Assembly (NCBI RefSeq): GCF_001484605.1
Contig: NZ_CP013747.1
Coordinates: 496,001 to 560,000, forward strand
DNA: 64,000 bases
DNA from: Pseudarthrobacter sulfonivorans
Lineage (GTDB): Bacteria > Actinomycetota > Actinomycetes > Actinomycetales > Micrococcaceae
Reading direction: 5' to 3'
The position numbers and the translations under genes were made by a program. Below are positions 56,014-64,000 of the stretch, in pieces. The notes beneath the pieces were generated by a model. It ran no database searches. It was not told the DNA's origin and was given only the letters and a program-made list of their open reading frames with translations. Every line of letters starts with the position of its first letter. The stretch's first letter is position 1.

Positions 56014-57354
56014 CTAGAGAATGCCGAGGTTGCGCTGCAGTTCGTAGGGCGTCACCTGGAGCCGGTAGTCCTGCCATTCGGCACGCTTGTTGCGCAGGAA
56101 GTGCTCGAAGACCTGCTCGCCGAGGATCTGGGGCATCAGTTCGGAGTCCTCCATGGACCGGATGGCATCGTGAAGGCTTGCGGGCAGGGGGTCGTGGCCC
56201 ATGGCACGGCGCTCGGCGGAGCTCAGTGACCAGACGTCGTCCTCTGCTGCGGCGGGCAGGTCGTAGCCTTCTTCGATCCCCTTAAGCCCGGCCCCCAGCA
56301 GGACGGCGTAGGCAAGGTAGGGGTTCGCTGCCGAATCGATGCCGCGGTATTCGATGCGGGCCGACTGGCCCTTGCCGGGCTTGTACAGCGGGACCCGCAC
56401 CAGCGCCGAACGGTTGTTGTGGCCCCAGCTGAGGTAGCTTGGCGCTTCGCCGCCACCCCAGAGCCTCTTGTAGGAGTTTACGAACTGGTTGGTCACAGCC
56501 GTGAACTCGGGAGCGTGCTTCAGGATGCCTGCGATGAACTGGCGGGCCGTCTTGGAAAGCTGGAATTCGGCGCCCGCCTCGTAAAAAGCGTTGGTGTCGC
56601 CCTCGAAGAGCGAGAAGTGCGTGTGCATCCCGGAGCCGGGGTGGTCGGTGAAAGGCTTGGGCATAAACGTGGCGTAGGTTCCCTGCTGGAGGGCCACTTC
56701 CTTGATCACCGTGCGGAACGTCATGATGTTGTCCGCGGTCTGCAGGGCGTCAGCGTAGCGCAGGTCGATCTCGTTCTGGCCGGGACCGGCTTCATGGTGG
56801 CTGAACTCAACCGAAATGCCCACGGATTCCAGCATGGTCACGGCCGTGCGGCGGAAATCCTGCGCCACGCCTCCGGGAACGTGATCGAAGTAGCCGCCCT
56901 CGTCAACGGGTACCGGAGCACCGTCGGGCCCGGGCTGCTGGGACTTGAGGAGGTAGAACTCGATCTCCGGGTGCGTGTAGCACGTAAACCCCATGTCCGC
57001 AGCCTTGGCCAGCGTGCGCTTGAGGACATTGCGCGGATCCGCGGCCGACGGTTCGCCGTCCGGAGTCAGGATGTCGCAGAACATACGCGAGGTCTGTTCG
57101 GTCTCGCCACGCCAGGGCAGGATCTGGAACGTGGACGGATCCGGCTGCGCCAGCATGTCCGACTCAAACACGCGTGCCAGGCCTTCGATGGCTGAGCCGT
57201 CGAAACCGAGCCCTTCCTCAAACGCACCTTCAACCTCGGCCGGGGCAAGCGCCACCGATTTGAGTGAACCTACGACGTCGGTGAACCACAAACGTACGAA
57301 CCGTACGTCGCGCTCCTCGATTGTGCGCAGGACAAACTCTTGCTGGCGGTCCAT
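56014..57354 (-). CDS. Second glutamine synthetase (GlnA2-like, lacks adenylylation tyrosine)
   Basis: 446 residues with the same active-site order as GSI: FYLLKSQQPG, FSHHEAGPGQNEIDLRY, HPGSGMHTHFSLFEGDTNAF and IEYRGIDSAANPYLAY. At the place of the adenylylation tyrosine it has Trp375 (DDVWSLSSAE), so GlnE cannot modify it there. Matches GlnA2 of mycobacteria and Streptomyces, whose main role is less clear than GlnA1. Cotranscribed with glnE. Divergent from panB; the 264-bp gap shows no strong GlnR box. Confidence 0.93.
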   Translation of the reverse strand: MDRQQEFVLRTIEERDVRFVRLWFTDVVGSLKSVALAPAEVEGAFEEGLGFDGSAIEGLARVFESDMLAQPDPSTFQILPWRGETEQTSRMFCDILTPDGEPSAADPRNVLKRTLAKAADMGFTCYTHPEIEFYLLKSQQPGPDGAPVPVDEGGYFDHVPGGVAQDFRRTAVTMLESVGISVEFSHHEAGPGQNEIDLRYADALQTADNIMTFRTVIKEVALQQGTYATFMPKPFTDHPGSGMHTHFSLFEGDTNAFYEAGAEFQLSKTARQFIAGILKHAPEFTAVTNQFVNSYKRLWGGGEAPSYLSWGHNNRSALVRVPLYKPGKGQSARIEYRGIDSAANPYLAYAVLLGAGLKGIEEGYDLPAAAEDDVWSLSSAERRAMGHDPLPASLHDAIRSMEDSELMPQILGEQVFEHFLRNKRAEWQDYRLQVTPYELQRNLGIL

Positions 57355-57606
57355 GATGGCCTCTTCTCGGTCAATCGTTCATGCCCCGGGTCCGCGGAAG
57401 CGGCAGCCGGCAGCAGTTCACCTTCACTTTACTAAGCAATCGGCTCCAATGCGGGCGACGGCGCCGCACGTAACACATCGTTTACACAGCAACCATTGAC
57501 GGCCGCGCCCACAGGTGGCAATAAATGCCCTTGGCGGGCACGTGAATATGACGCGGATCACGGTCCGCCGGGCCGTCTGCGGTGGCTAGGACTGCTGCTG
57601 CCGCAT

Positions 57607-57612
57607 TACGCT
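57607..57612 (+). promoter_or_regulatory. panB: Putative -10 hexamer of panB
   Basis: TACGCT, six bases before the ATG, no Shine-Dalgarno. Confidence 0.4.
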
Positions 57613-57618
57613 CTTGCC

Positions 57619-58524
57619 ATGGCCTCAACCAATAGCTCTGAGTCAAGCGCGTCCGCTGAAGTACACGCACCTTACGGAAACGGACCTGCACCGGTGCAGC
57701 CGCCGTCGTCGGAAGTGAACGCGAAGCCCGCACCCAGGGTGCGTATCCACCACCTGCAGCAGGCCAAGAGGGACGGCAAACGCTTCGCCATGCTGACCGC
57801 CTACGAGCAGTACAGCGCGGAGATCTTCGACCAGGCCGGCATCGAGGTCCTCCTGGTAGGCGACTCGGCGTCCAACAACGTATTCGGCAACGAGACCAGC
57901 CTGCCGGTCACGGTGGATGAACTCCTGCCCCTCTGCCGCGCCGTGGCGCGGTCCGCCAAGCGGGCCCTGGTGGTGGCAGACCTGCCGTTCGGCAGTTATG
58001 AAGTCTCGGCGCAGCAGGGTGTGGAAACAGGTGTCCGGTTCCTCAAGGAGGGGCTGGCCCATGCCGTCAAGATCGAGGGCGGAAAATACTACGCGGAAAC
58101 CGTCCGGGCCATGGTCCAGGCCGGCGTCCCGGTGATGGCCCATATCGGCTTCACCCCCCAGAGTGAACACGCGCTGGGCGGATACCGGGTCCAGGGCCGC
58201 GGGGATGACGCCCAGCGATTGATTGACGACGCCGTGGCGCTGGTGGAGGCGGGGGCGTTCGCCGTCCTGATGGAAATGGTTCCGGCGGACACTGCGGCCG
58301 CCGTTGACGCGGCGGTCAGCGTGCCGACGGTGGGGATCGGCGCCGGCAACGCCACCACGGGGCAGGTGCTGGTGTGGCAGGACATGGCCGGGTTCCGCGG
58401 CGGCAAGATGGCGAAGTTCGTCAAACAGTATGCCGACCTGCGCACTACCCTCAGTGACGCGGCGAAGGCGTACGGCGACGAGGTCCGAACAGGTCAGTTC
58501 CCCGGACCGGAGCACTCCTTCTAG
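57619..58524 (+). CDS. panB: 3-Methyl-2-oxobutanoate hydroxymethyltransferase
   Basis: 301 residues from ATG 57619. Adds a hydroxymethyl group from methylenetetrahydrofolate to 2-oxoisovalerate in the pantothenate/CoA pathway. Metal and substrate motifs [26 protein letters not shown] and HIGFTPQS are present, and the catalytic Glu is in VLMEMVP. The first 40 residues are a Ser/Ala/Pro-rich extension absent from E. coli PanB. Neighbour of glnA2 as in mycobacteria (recall). No other pan gene in the window. Confidence 0.96.
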   Translation: MASTNSSESSASAEVHAPYGNGPAPVQPPSSEVNAKPAPRVRIHHLQQAKRDGKRFAMLTAYEQYSAEIFDQAGIEVLLVGDSASNNVFGNETSLPVTVDELLPLCRAVARSAKRALVVADLPFGSYEVSAQQGVETGVRFLKEGLAHAVKIEGGKYYAETVRAMVQAGVPVMAHIGFTPQSEHALGGYRVQGRGDDAQRLIDDAVALVEAGAFAVLMEMVPADTAAAVDAAVSVPTVGIGAGNATTGQVLVWQDMAGFRGGKMAKFVKQYADLRTTLSDAAKAYGDEVRTGQFPGPEHSF

Positions 58525-58566
58525 CGACTGACGCGCTCCCCAAGCTCGCCAGGGGCCCCTCGCGCA

Positions 58567-58734
58567 TCAGTCTTGGTCGTCCTGCTTCTCCCACGCGTCG
58601 TTGCGGGCCCGGACCTTTTCGAGGGCGTGTTCGGCCTCTTCCCGCGTTTTGTAGGGGCCGATCAGCTGGCTCCAGTCTGAGAGTGCGTCCTCTTCCACCT
58701 CATGGGTGTTCACGTTGTACCAGTACTCAGTCAT
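58567..58734 (-). CDS. SPOR-like small protein
   Basis: 55 residues, too short for usual gene-length filters but with a strong ribosome-binding site (GAGGAGG, 5 bp spacing). The sequence starts MTEYWYNVNTHEVEEDALSDW and continues IGPYKTREEAEHALEKVRAR, a single SPOR-like beta-alpha unit (GPYKTREEAE is the core), followed by an acidic tail. It has no signal peptide, so it is not a normal peptidoglycan-binding SPOR protein. Small proteins of this type are common in actinobacteria. Convergent with panB. Confidence 0.85.
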   Translation of the reverse strand: MTEYWYNVNTHEVEEDALSDWSQLIGPYKTREEAEHALEKVRARNDAWEKQDDQD

Positions 58735-58820
58735 CGGTCCTCCTCGTTCCAGCTGGCCAGGCCCTGCCGTGATCCACGTAACTTAAACGTGGATGCGGAC
58801 AGCTTGGGGCTTCCAGTTAC

Positions 58821-58847
58821 TTGGCCTAATGCGGTGCCTTATATGAT
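58821..58847 (+). promoter_or_regulatory. map: Putative map promoter with leaderless start
   Basis: TATGAT (58842-58847) lies six bases before the map ATG; a weak TTGGCC (58821-58826) is a possible -35 at a short 15-bp spacing. No Shine-Dalgarno. Confidence 0.45.
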
Positions 58848-58853
58848 CAATCT

Positions 58854-59732
58854 ATGCCTTCCCTAGCCTCGACTGCACCCACCGGCACCCTTACCCGCGG
58901 AACCGTCAGCCCGCAGCTCCCCGTTCCCGCGTCCATCCCGCGCCCGGAATACGTAGGCAAGCCCGGCCCGGCCAAGTTCACCGGCTCCGAGATCAAATCC
59001 GCCGAGACCATTGAGAAAATCCGGATCGCCAGCCGGATCGCCGCACAGGCCATCGTTGAGGTGGGCAAGCACATCAGGCCCGGCGTTACCACCGACCAGT
59101 TGGACAAGGTGGGTCACGAATTCCTGCTGGACCACAAGGCCTACCCGTCCACGCTTGGCTACCGCGGGTTCCCGAAGTCCCTGTGCTCGTCGCTGAATGA
59201 AGTGATCTGCCACGGCATCCCGGACAGCACCGTGGTCCAGGACGGCGACATCCTCAACATCGACATCACTGCTTTTATCAACGGAGTCCACGGCGACACG
59301 AACCACACCTTCCTGGCGGGCGACGTCGACGACGAGTCGCGCCTGCTGGTGGAGCGCACCCGGGAATCCCTCAACCGGGCCATCAAAGCCGTGGCTCCCG
59401 GCCGGGAGATCAACGTGATCGGCCGGGCCATCCAGTCCTACGCCAAGCGTTTCGGCTACGGCGTGGTGCGGGACTTCACCGGCCACGGCGTGGGCGAAGC
59501 GTTCCATACGGGCCTGATCATCCCCCACTACGACGCAGCGCCGGCCTACAACACAGTCATCGAGGCCGGCATGGTGTTCACCATCGAACCCATGCTGACC
59601 CTCGGCACCATCGAATGGGACATGTGGGAGGACGACTGGACAGTTGTCACCCGCGACCACAAGCGGACCGCCCAGTTTGAGCACACACTGCTGGTGACAG
59701 AATCCGGCGCCGAAATCCTCACCCTCCCCTGA
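58854..59732 (+). CDS. map: Methionine aminopeptidase type I
   Basis: 292 residues. Removes the initiator methionine from nascent proteins. Di-metal ligands are in [21 protein letters not shown] (two Asp), [14 protein letters not shown] (His), MVFTIEPML (Glu) and FEHTLLV (Glu), and the substrate His in VICHGIPD. The N-terminal 40-residue extension ([19 protein letters not shown]) carries the actinobacterial PxxP-like linker of type Ic enzymes. The leaderless promoter fixes the start. Followed after 57 bp by ppgK. Confidence 0.96.
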   Translation: MPSLASTAPTGTLTRGTVSPQLPVPASIPRPEYVGKPGPAKFTGSEIKSAETIEKIRIASRIAAQAIVEVGKHIRPGVTTDQLDKVGHEFLLDHKAYPSTLGYRGFPKSLCSSLNEVICHGIPDSTVVQDGDILNIDITAFINGVHGDTNHTFLAGDVDDESRLLVERTRESLNRAIKAVAPGREINVIGRAIQSYAKRFGYGVVRDFTGHGVGEAFHTGLIIPHYDAAPAYNTVIEAGMVFTIEPMLTLGTIEWDMWEDDWTVVTRDHKRTAQFEHTLLVTESGAEILTLP

Positions 59733-59789
59733 AATTTTTTCCGGTCAGCCGCCCGGCCGACCTGCCGCCCTGCCACGAACGGAACAACA

Positions 59790-60593
59790 TTGGCCAAGAA
59801 GGACGAGAAGTCGCACAAGAACGCCCCGCTGATCGGCATTGACATCGGCGGTACGGGAATCAAGGGCGGCATTGTCGACCTGAAAAAAGGCAAGCTGCTG
59901 GGTGAGCGGTTCCGCGTGCCTACGCCCCAGCCCGCCACCCCTGAGGCCGTAGCCGACGTCGTGGCGCAGGTGGTTGCCGAGCTTTCAAGCCGCCCGGAGG
60001 CCCCGGCCGCGGATTCGCCCGTGGGCGTCACCTTCCCCGGCATCATCCAGCATGGCGTGGTCCATTCGGCGGCCAATGTGGACAAGACCTGGCTCCACAC
60101 CGACATTGATGCATTGCTGACCGCACGCCTTGGCCGCCCGGTGGAGGTCATTAACGACGCCGACGCCGCCGGGCTGGCGGAGGCCCGCTTTGGTGCGGGT
60201 CAGGGGGTGGATGGCACTGTCCTGGTGATCACCCTGGGCACCGGAATTGGCTCAGCATTCATCTTCGATGGCCGCCTCGTCCCCAACGCAGAACTGGGGC
60301 ACCTGGAGATCGACGGCTTTGACGCCGAAAGCAAAGCCTCAGCCGTGGCCCGCGAAAGGGACGGACTGAGCTGGGAGGAATACAGCGTGCTGCTGCAGCG
60401 CTACTTCTCGCACGTGGAATTCCTGTTCTCGCCCGAGCTGTTCATCGTGGGCGGTGGCATCTCCAAGCGCGCAGACGAATACCTGCCGCACCTCAAACTG
60501 CGCACCCGGATCGTGCCGGCCGAACTCAAGAATGAGGCCGGGATCGTCGGTGCCGCCGTCGAAATTGCCATTAAGCACAAGCTCACAAAATAG
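59790..60593 (+). CDS. ppgK: Polyphosphate glucokinase
   Basis: 267 residues from a TTG start; weakly supported Shine-Dalgarno (GGAAC). ROK/ASKHA fold with [17 protein letters not shown] (phosphate 1), [14 protein letters not shown] and [20 protein letters not shown] (phosphate 2/adenosine), then [18 protein letters not shown]. PpgK phosphorylates glucose with polyphosphate or ATP and is typical of actinobacteria. The C-terminus [14 protein letters not shown] is the family's last motif. Convergent with nrdR. Confidence 0.95.
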   Translation: MAKKDEKSHKNAPLIGIDIGGTGIKGGIVDLKKGKLLGERFRVPTPQPATPEAVADVVAQVVAELSSRPEAPAADSPVGVTFPGIIQHGVVHSAANVDKTWLHTDIDALLTARLGRPVEVINDADAAGLAEARFGAGQGVDGTVLVITLGTGIGSAFIFDGRLVPNAELGHLEIDGFDAESKASAVARERDGLSWEEYSVLLQRYFSHVEFLFSPELFIVGGGISKRADEYLPHLKLRTRIVPAELKNEAGIVGAAVEIAIKHKLTK

Positions 60594-60671
60594 CCGGTGG
60601 CTGCCCGGCGCCGAGGGGCAGCCGGTGCCGGTGGTGGCGGCGGCTTCCCCTCCGCGGCCACCACCCGGAGC

Positions 60672-61178
60672 TTACAGGGGGCTCTTTTCGGAGCTCTTCG
60701 CGAGCCCCGCCGCGGGTTGCGTGCCTTCTTCCACGGACTCGTGGCGGAGCAGGGCAATGGCGGTCTCGAAGTCCTCAAGGGATTCGAAGGCCTGGTACAC
60801 GCTGGCAAAACGCAGGTAGGCCACCTGGTCAAGCTTCTGCAGCGGACCAAGGATGATCAGGCCGACTTCATGGGCGTCGATCTCGGCCGCGCCTGAGGCA
60901 CGGATCTGCTCCTCCACCTCCTGGGCAAGGAGCGCCAGGTCGTCTTCGCTGACCGGCCGGCCCTGGCATGCCTTGCGCACGCCGTTGATGACCTTGCTGC
61001 GGCTGAAGGGTTCGCCCACTCCGGAGCGTTTGATCACCGAAAGGCTGGTGGTTTCCACGGTGGTGAACCTGCGGCCGCATTCCGGGCACTGCCGGCGGCG
61101 GCGGATGGCCGAGCCGTCATCTGCCATGCGGCTGTCCACAACACGGGAGTCCGGATTGCGGCAAAATGGACAGTACAT
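60672..61178 (-). CDS. nrdR: Transcriptional regulator NrdR
   Basis: 168 residues. Represses ribonucleotide-reductase genes when dATP is high. Zinc ribbon Cys3, Cys6, Cys31 and Cys34 (MYCPFC, CPEC), then the ATP-cone domain (about 46-136: [22 protein letters not shown]). The C-terminal 20 residues are an unconserved tail. GAGGGAGG precedes the ATG. Two NrdR-like boxes upstream suggest autoregulation. Lies downstream of hisD in the same direction with a 151-bp gap; no nrd gene is in the window. Confidence 0.96.
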   Translation of the reverse strand: MYCPFCRNPDSRVVDSRMADDGSAIRRRRQCPECGRRFTTVETTSLSVIKRSGVGEPFSRSKVINGVRKACQGRPVSEDDLALLAQEVEEQIRASGAAEIDAHEVGLIILGPLQKLDQVAYLRFASVYQAFESLEDFETAIALLRHESVEEGTQPAAGLAKSSEKSPL

Positions 61179-61252
61179 GGTGTCCCCTCCCTCGATGTCT
61201 TCCGGCGCCGATGTTTCCGGCCCCGGCGGACCTCTCCGCCTCTCAGTTTACG

Positions 61253-61299
61253 ACTACATGTAGCGGAATAACAATCCTGTAATTACCACATGTAGTGGT
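61253..61299 (-). promoter_or_regulatory. Tandem NrdR-like boxes upstream of nrdR
   Basis: Two ACYACATGTRGT-like palindromes: ACTACATGTAGC (61253-61264) and ACCACATGTAGTGGT (61285-61299). Their ACATGT cores are 32 bp apart, three helical turns, which is the usual NrdR arrangement. 75-121 bp before the nrdR start. Confidence 0.55.
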
Positions 61300-61329
61300 G
61301 CCTGCTGCCTGCCCCGCAGGCCTGCTGCG

Positions 61330-62706
61330 TCAGTTGGCCTCGCGGAAGCGCGCCGTGACCGCTTCACCGTGCGCCGGCAGGTCCTCGGCACCGGACAGGC
61401 TCACGATGTGGCCGCTGACTTCCTGCAGCGCGGCCCGGCTGTAGTTGATGACCTGGATGGCGCGCAGGAAAGTGGTGACGTTCAGTCCGGAGGAAAACGC
61501 CGCGGTCCCGCTGGTGGGCAGGACGTGGTTGGAGCCGGCGCAGTAGTCGCCCAGGCTGACAGGGCTGTAGTCCCCCACAAAGATCGCCCCGGCGTTCCGG
61601 ATCCGGGCAGCTACCGCCGGCGCGTCAGCGGTCATGATTTCAAGGTGTTCAGCGGCGTAGGCGTCGCAGGCGGCGATGCCCTGTGCCAGGTCCTCTACCA
61701 GGACAACTCCCGACTGCGGGCCGGACAGCGCCTCGCATACACGCGCGGAGTGCTTGGTGCCGGCCGCCTGCAGGTCCAGTTCGGTGCGGACTGCCGCGGC
61801 CAGGTCCTCCGAGTCCGTGATGAGCACGGAAGCTGCCTGGGGGTCGTGCTCGGCCTGGCTGATCAGGTCTGCCGCCACCAGGGCAGGTTGCGCCGTTGAA
61901 TCAGCCAGGATGGCGATTTCGGTGGTCCCCGCCTCGGAATCGATTCCCACCACACCCTTGACCAGGCGCTTCGCCGTAGCCACAAAAATGTTCCCCGGAC
62001 CCGTGACTACATCAACGGGCTCCAGCGCCGGCCCGACGTCATGTGCCGGCACGCCGTAGGCGAACGCAGCGATGGCCTGGGCCCCGCCGATGGCGTAGAC
62101 CTCGTCGATGCCGAGCAGGGCCGCTGCCGCGAGGATCGTGGGGTGCGGGAGGCCGCCGAAATCTTTCTGCGGCGGCGATGCCAGGGCGATGGACTGCACT
62201 CCGGCAGCCAGCGCCGGGACTACATTCATGATGACCGACGACGGATAGACGGCAAGGCCGCCGGGGACGTACAGGCCGACCCGCGATACCGGCACCCAGT
62301 TCTGGCTCACCAGCGCACCATCGCCGAGTTCGACGTCGAGATCCCGCGGCCGCTGCCCGTCCGCGAAGCGCCGGGCCCGGCTGATGGATTCTTCCAGCGC
62401 GCTGCGTACAGCCGGATCCAGCTCCGCCAGCGCCCGGGCCAACGAGGCTGCCGGGACGCGGGGGTGGACCTGCTGGACTCCGTCGAAACGGAGTGCCAGG
62501 TCGCTGAGGGCTGCGAAGCCGTCCTCGCGGACGGCTTTGATGATATCCAGCACTTTTTGTTCCGCATCCGCCATGGTGTGCTGCCGGGCGCGGGGAACAG
62601 CGGCGCGCAAACCGGCAAGTGTCAGACCCCTGCCCCGAAGGTCGACCGTCCGGAAGCTGACAGCGGCGGCAGGCGGGGTGGCAGGAAGTTCAGGAGATGT
62701 GGTCAC
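61330..62706 (-). CDS. hisD: Histidinol dehydrogenase
   Basis: 458 residues from a GTG start. Oxidises L-histidinol to histidine in two NAD-dependent steps. The catalytic pair is in [10 protein letters not shown] (Glu-His), zinc ligands in [10 protein letters not shown] (Gln, His), NAD-region [14 protein letters not shown], and the C-terminal GCSNH-like [14 protein letters not shown]. The N-terminal 25 residues are a Pro/Ala extension. TAAAAT lies six bases before the start, so a leaderless promoter probably exists although the membrane-protein gene is only 9 bp upstream. Confidence 0.96.
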   Translation of the reverse strand: MTTSPELPATPPAAAVSFRTVDLRGRGLTLAGLRAAVPRARQHTMADAEQKVLDIIKAVREDGFAALSDLALRFDGVQQVHPRVPAASLARALAELDPAVRSALEESISRARRFADGQRPRDLDVELGDGALVSQNWVPVSRVGLYVPGGLAVYPSSVIMNVVPALAAGVQSIALASPPQKDFGGLPHPTILAAAALLGIDEVYAIGGAQAIAAFAYGVPAHDVGPALEPVDVVTGPGNIFVATAKRLVKGVVGIDSEAGTTEIAILADSTAQPALVAADLISQAEHDPQAASVLITDSEDLAAAVRTELDLQAAGTKHSARVCEALSGPQSGVVLVEDLAQGIAACDAYAAEHLEIMTADAPAVAARIRNAGAIFVGDYSPVSLGDYCAGSNHVLPTSGTAAFSSGLNVTTFLRAIQVINYSRAALQEVSGHIVSLSGAEDLPAHGEAVTARFREAN

Positions 62707-62712
62707 CGGTCC

Positions 62713-62718
62713 ATTTTA
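62713..62718 (-). promoter_or_regulatory. hisD: Putative -10 hexamer of hisD
   Basis: TAAAAT on the minus strand, six bases before the GTG start; it overlaps the TAA stop of the upstream membrane-protein gene. Confidence 0.45.
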
Positions 62719-63249
62719 CGCGCCGGGCGCGTTGCCTTCGGCTACCGGCATGCCCGCACTCCCGGGCCCGCTCCTGAGCAGGTTTATCAGGCTCAGGACA
62801 AACACGGACGTGGCAGTCGCGGCCGGCCACAGGATCAGCACGGGCAGGGACCGGAGCGAGAACGCGACGCTGGCATTGACAGACGTATCTGCGGGGCCGC
62901 CCCACAGCTGGCCCGCAAGCACGCCGGTCAGCCACGCGATCAGGGCGCCGCCCAGTCCGCCGGCCAGGCCCAGGAGGAAGGCCGCCTGCGCATCGCGGCC
63001 GCCTATATCGGTCAGGAAGACGGCCACCAGGCACCCTGCGAACACACAAAGCCCAGCAAGGGTGAGGTCCCTGAGCAGCCATACCTCCGGATTGGTCCCG
63101 TCGGCCAGGGCGGGGTTGCGCGTGATCAGGTTCATCCCCCCTGGGGCGAGCAGCCACCACAGGAGGCCGACGGGAACACCACCGGCGGCAGCAGCGGCAA
63201 ACCATTTCCACGGCAGCCGGGAAGACCGGCGGCTGATGTGTTCTCTCAT
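62716..63249 (-). CDS. Four-helix membrane protein, possibly DUF2567-like
   Basis: 177 residues. Basic N-terminus, then four helices (about 15-35, 65-85, 92-112, 135-160), with NLITRNPALADGTNPEVWLLRDLTLAG in the first extracytoplasmic loop and ending in an acidic/Gly tail. This layout resembles DUF2567 proteins of actinobacteria, but the assignment is from memory. Immediately upstream of hisD. Function unknown; no catalytic motif seen. Confidence 0.72.
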   Translation of the reverse strand: MREHISRRSSRLPWKWFAAAAAGGVPVGLLWWLLAPGGMNLITRNPALADGTNPEVWLLRDLTLAGLCVFAGCLVAVFLTDIGGRDAQAAFLLGLAGGLGGALIAWLTGVLAGQLWGGPADTSVNASVAFSLRSLPVLILWPAATATSVFVLSLINLLRSGPGSAGMPVAEGNAPGA

Positions 63250-63408
63250 GAAACAAACCTTAACAAATGTAGGGTGTGGCCGGTTCGATGACGTGGGCAG
63301 TCTGAACAGATGACGTGCCGGGTCAAGCGATTGCTCCCTGTCCGGCGGGGACTAATACCCTTAAGGAAGAGTCCATTTCAGCCTGCTTTTCAGGGAGCAA
63401 ATCTCAAG

Positions 63409-63906
63409 ATGACAGACAAAACGCCGTTCGAGGGCACGTTCAAGGAAATGTTCCGGCGGCATGCTGCCGGGGTCGCCATCATCACCGTGAACTACCAGGG
63501 CGAGCCCTACGGCTTTACCGCCACGTCCGTGGCGTCACTTTCCGCACAGCCGCCGCGGTTCACTTTCAACATGGCCCGCAGTTCAAGTTCCTGGCCGGCC
63601 GTGGCCAACGCTACCCACCTCGGCGTCCACATGCTGGGCCTGGAAAACCAGGCGCTGGCGGACCGTTTCGCGCGTACCAAGGACAGGTTCGGCGGGGACC
63701 ATTGGGAAGTTGGCCCGCACGAGGTCCCGATCCTCAAAGACGTCGCCGGCTGGCTGATCGGCAAGATCCAGATGCGGCTCTCCTTCGAGAACAATGCCGT
63801 GGTGGTGGTTGAAGTTGTGGAGGGCGAAGTGGGCGACGACGGTTCGCCGCTCCTGTACCACGCCGGCGGCTATGGCCAGCCGGTCCCGCTGGACTACGAG
63901 ATCTGA
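63409..63906 (+). CDS. Flavin reductase family protein
   Basis: 165 residues from ATG 63409, with AGGGAG about 11 bp upstream. FMN-binding split-barrel with HAAGVAIITVNYQGEPYGFTATSVASLS and RFTFNMARSSSSW, typical of NAD(P)H:FMN reductases that supply two-component monooxygenases. No oxygenase partner is nearby, so its role is unclear. Convergent with the gene cut at the right edge. Confidence 0.92.
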   Translation: MTDKTPFEGTFKEMFRRHAAGVAIITVNYQGEPYGFTATSVASLSAQPPRFTFNMARSSSSWPAVANATHLGVHMLGLENQALADRFARTKDRFGGDHWEVGPHEVPILKDVAGWLIGKIQMRLSFENNAVVVVEVVEGEVGDDGSPLLYHAGGYGQPVPLDYEI

Positions 63907-63916
63907 CTAACGGGAC

Positions 63917-64000
63917 CTAGTTATCCAGGCAGGTTGGGCCCAGGAGCACCTTCAGGTCGCCGAACAATGACGGACTGGGGTTGACCCTGAGATGGACGGG
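63917..64000 (-). CDS. dnaE: C-terminal end of probable DNA polymerase III alpha subunit
   Basis: The last 27 codons and TAG stop of a minus-strand gene running off the right edge. The tail LFGDLKVLLGPTCLDN resembles the C-terminal DLK-LLGP-C end of actinobacterial DnaE1 (recall). Position upstream of the hisD/nrdR cluster agrees with this. Too short to be certain. Confidence 0.55.
   Translation of the reverse strand, partial: PVHLRVNPSPSLFGDLKVLLGPTCLDN

Noticed and set aside
57430..57500. GTAACACATCGTTTAC between glnA2 and panB as a GlnR box
   Set aside because: The second half-site matches GAAAC in only two of five positions; too weak to call.

Overview
The window is a high-GC, gene-dense piece of an actinobacterial chromosome, most likely Arthrobacter/Pseudarthrobacter (Micrococcaceae). 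This rests on protein families and gene order, not on a database match. It holds about 52 protein genes and no rRNA, tRNA, CRISPR, prophage or insertion sequence that I can see. No gene-free stretch exceeds 300 bases; the longest (about 260-285) lie before sepH, cydA/blaI, pepA, lpdA and glnA, around sigA, and after glnA and parE. Two genes are cut by the edges: an RNA methyltransferase (left) and probable dnaE (right).

Region 1 (1-11.4 kb) is a conserved actinobacterial block: RNA methyltransferase, KimA-like permease, two TrkA/CeoB-CeoC potassium regulators, DUF3159, an OB-fold protein, DUF3710, dUTPase, DUF3093 and DUF4193. From memory it matches the order of M. tuberculosis Rv2689c-Rv2699c. 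It is followed by the cell-division gene sepH, an alkaline-phosphatase-superfamily enzyme and DUF5998. Region 2 (11.4-27.3 kb) has a GNAT/acyl-CoA-synthetase fusion, parC and parE. Between them lies a respiratory module: cytochrome bd (cydA, cydB), its fused CydDC exporter, and a divergent BlaI/M56-protease pair. Region 3 (27.5-33.3 kb) has a DUF7455 protein, the principal sigma factor sigA, DUF4192, an MFS permease and a PAC2 protein.

Region 4 (33.5-48.9 kb) has aminopeptidase pepA, lpdA and sucB (E3 and E2 of 2-oxoacid dehydrogenase), a small membrane protein, an OsmC peroxidase, a tricorn-type protease, an epimerase and a Ser/Thr kinase. It ends with lipB-lipA, which make the lipoyl cofactor that SucB carries. 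Region 5 (48.2-57.4 kb) is the nitrogen block: DUF4191, DUF3817, RDD, glnA, glnE and a second glutamine synthetase, with GNAT and VOC genes between. Region 6 (57.6-64 kb) has panB, a SPOR-like mini-protein, map, ppgK, nrdR, hisD, a membrane protein, a flavin reductase and the dnaE tail.

The most interesting signals are regulatory. Three 17-bp inverted repeats of the form TTCTAC-N5-GTAGAA lie between cydA and blaI. A fourth lies over the promoter of an uncharacterised four-helix membrane protein 15 kb away, which suggests a small BlaI-controlled respiratory regulon. glnA carries a phased GlnR-box array and a leader with mutually exclusive hairpins. nrdR has two NrdR-like boxes 32 bp apart. About a dozen genes have a -10 hexamer 5-7 nt before the start codon and no Shine-Dalgarno, so they are probably leaderless. 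Two convergent gene pairs are separated by short tandem repeats (4 x 13 bp and 5 x 17 bp).
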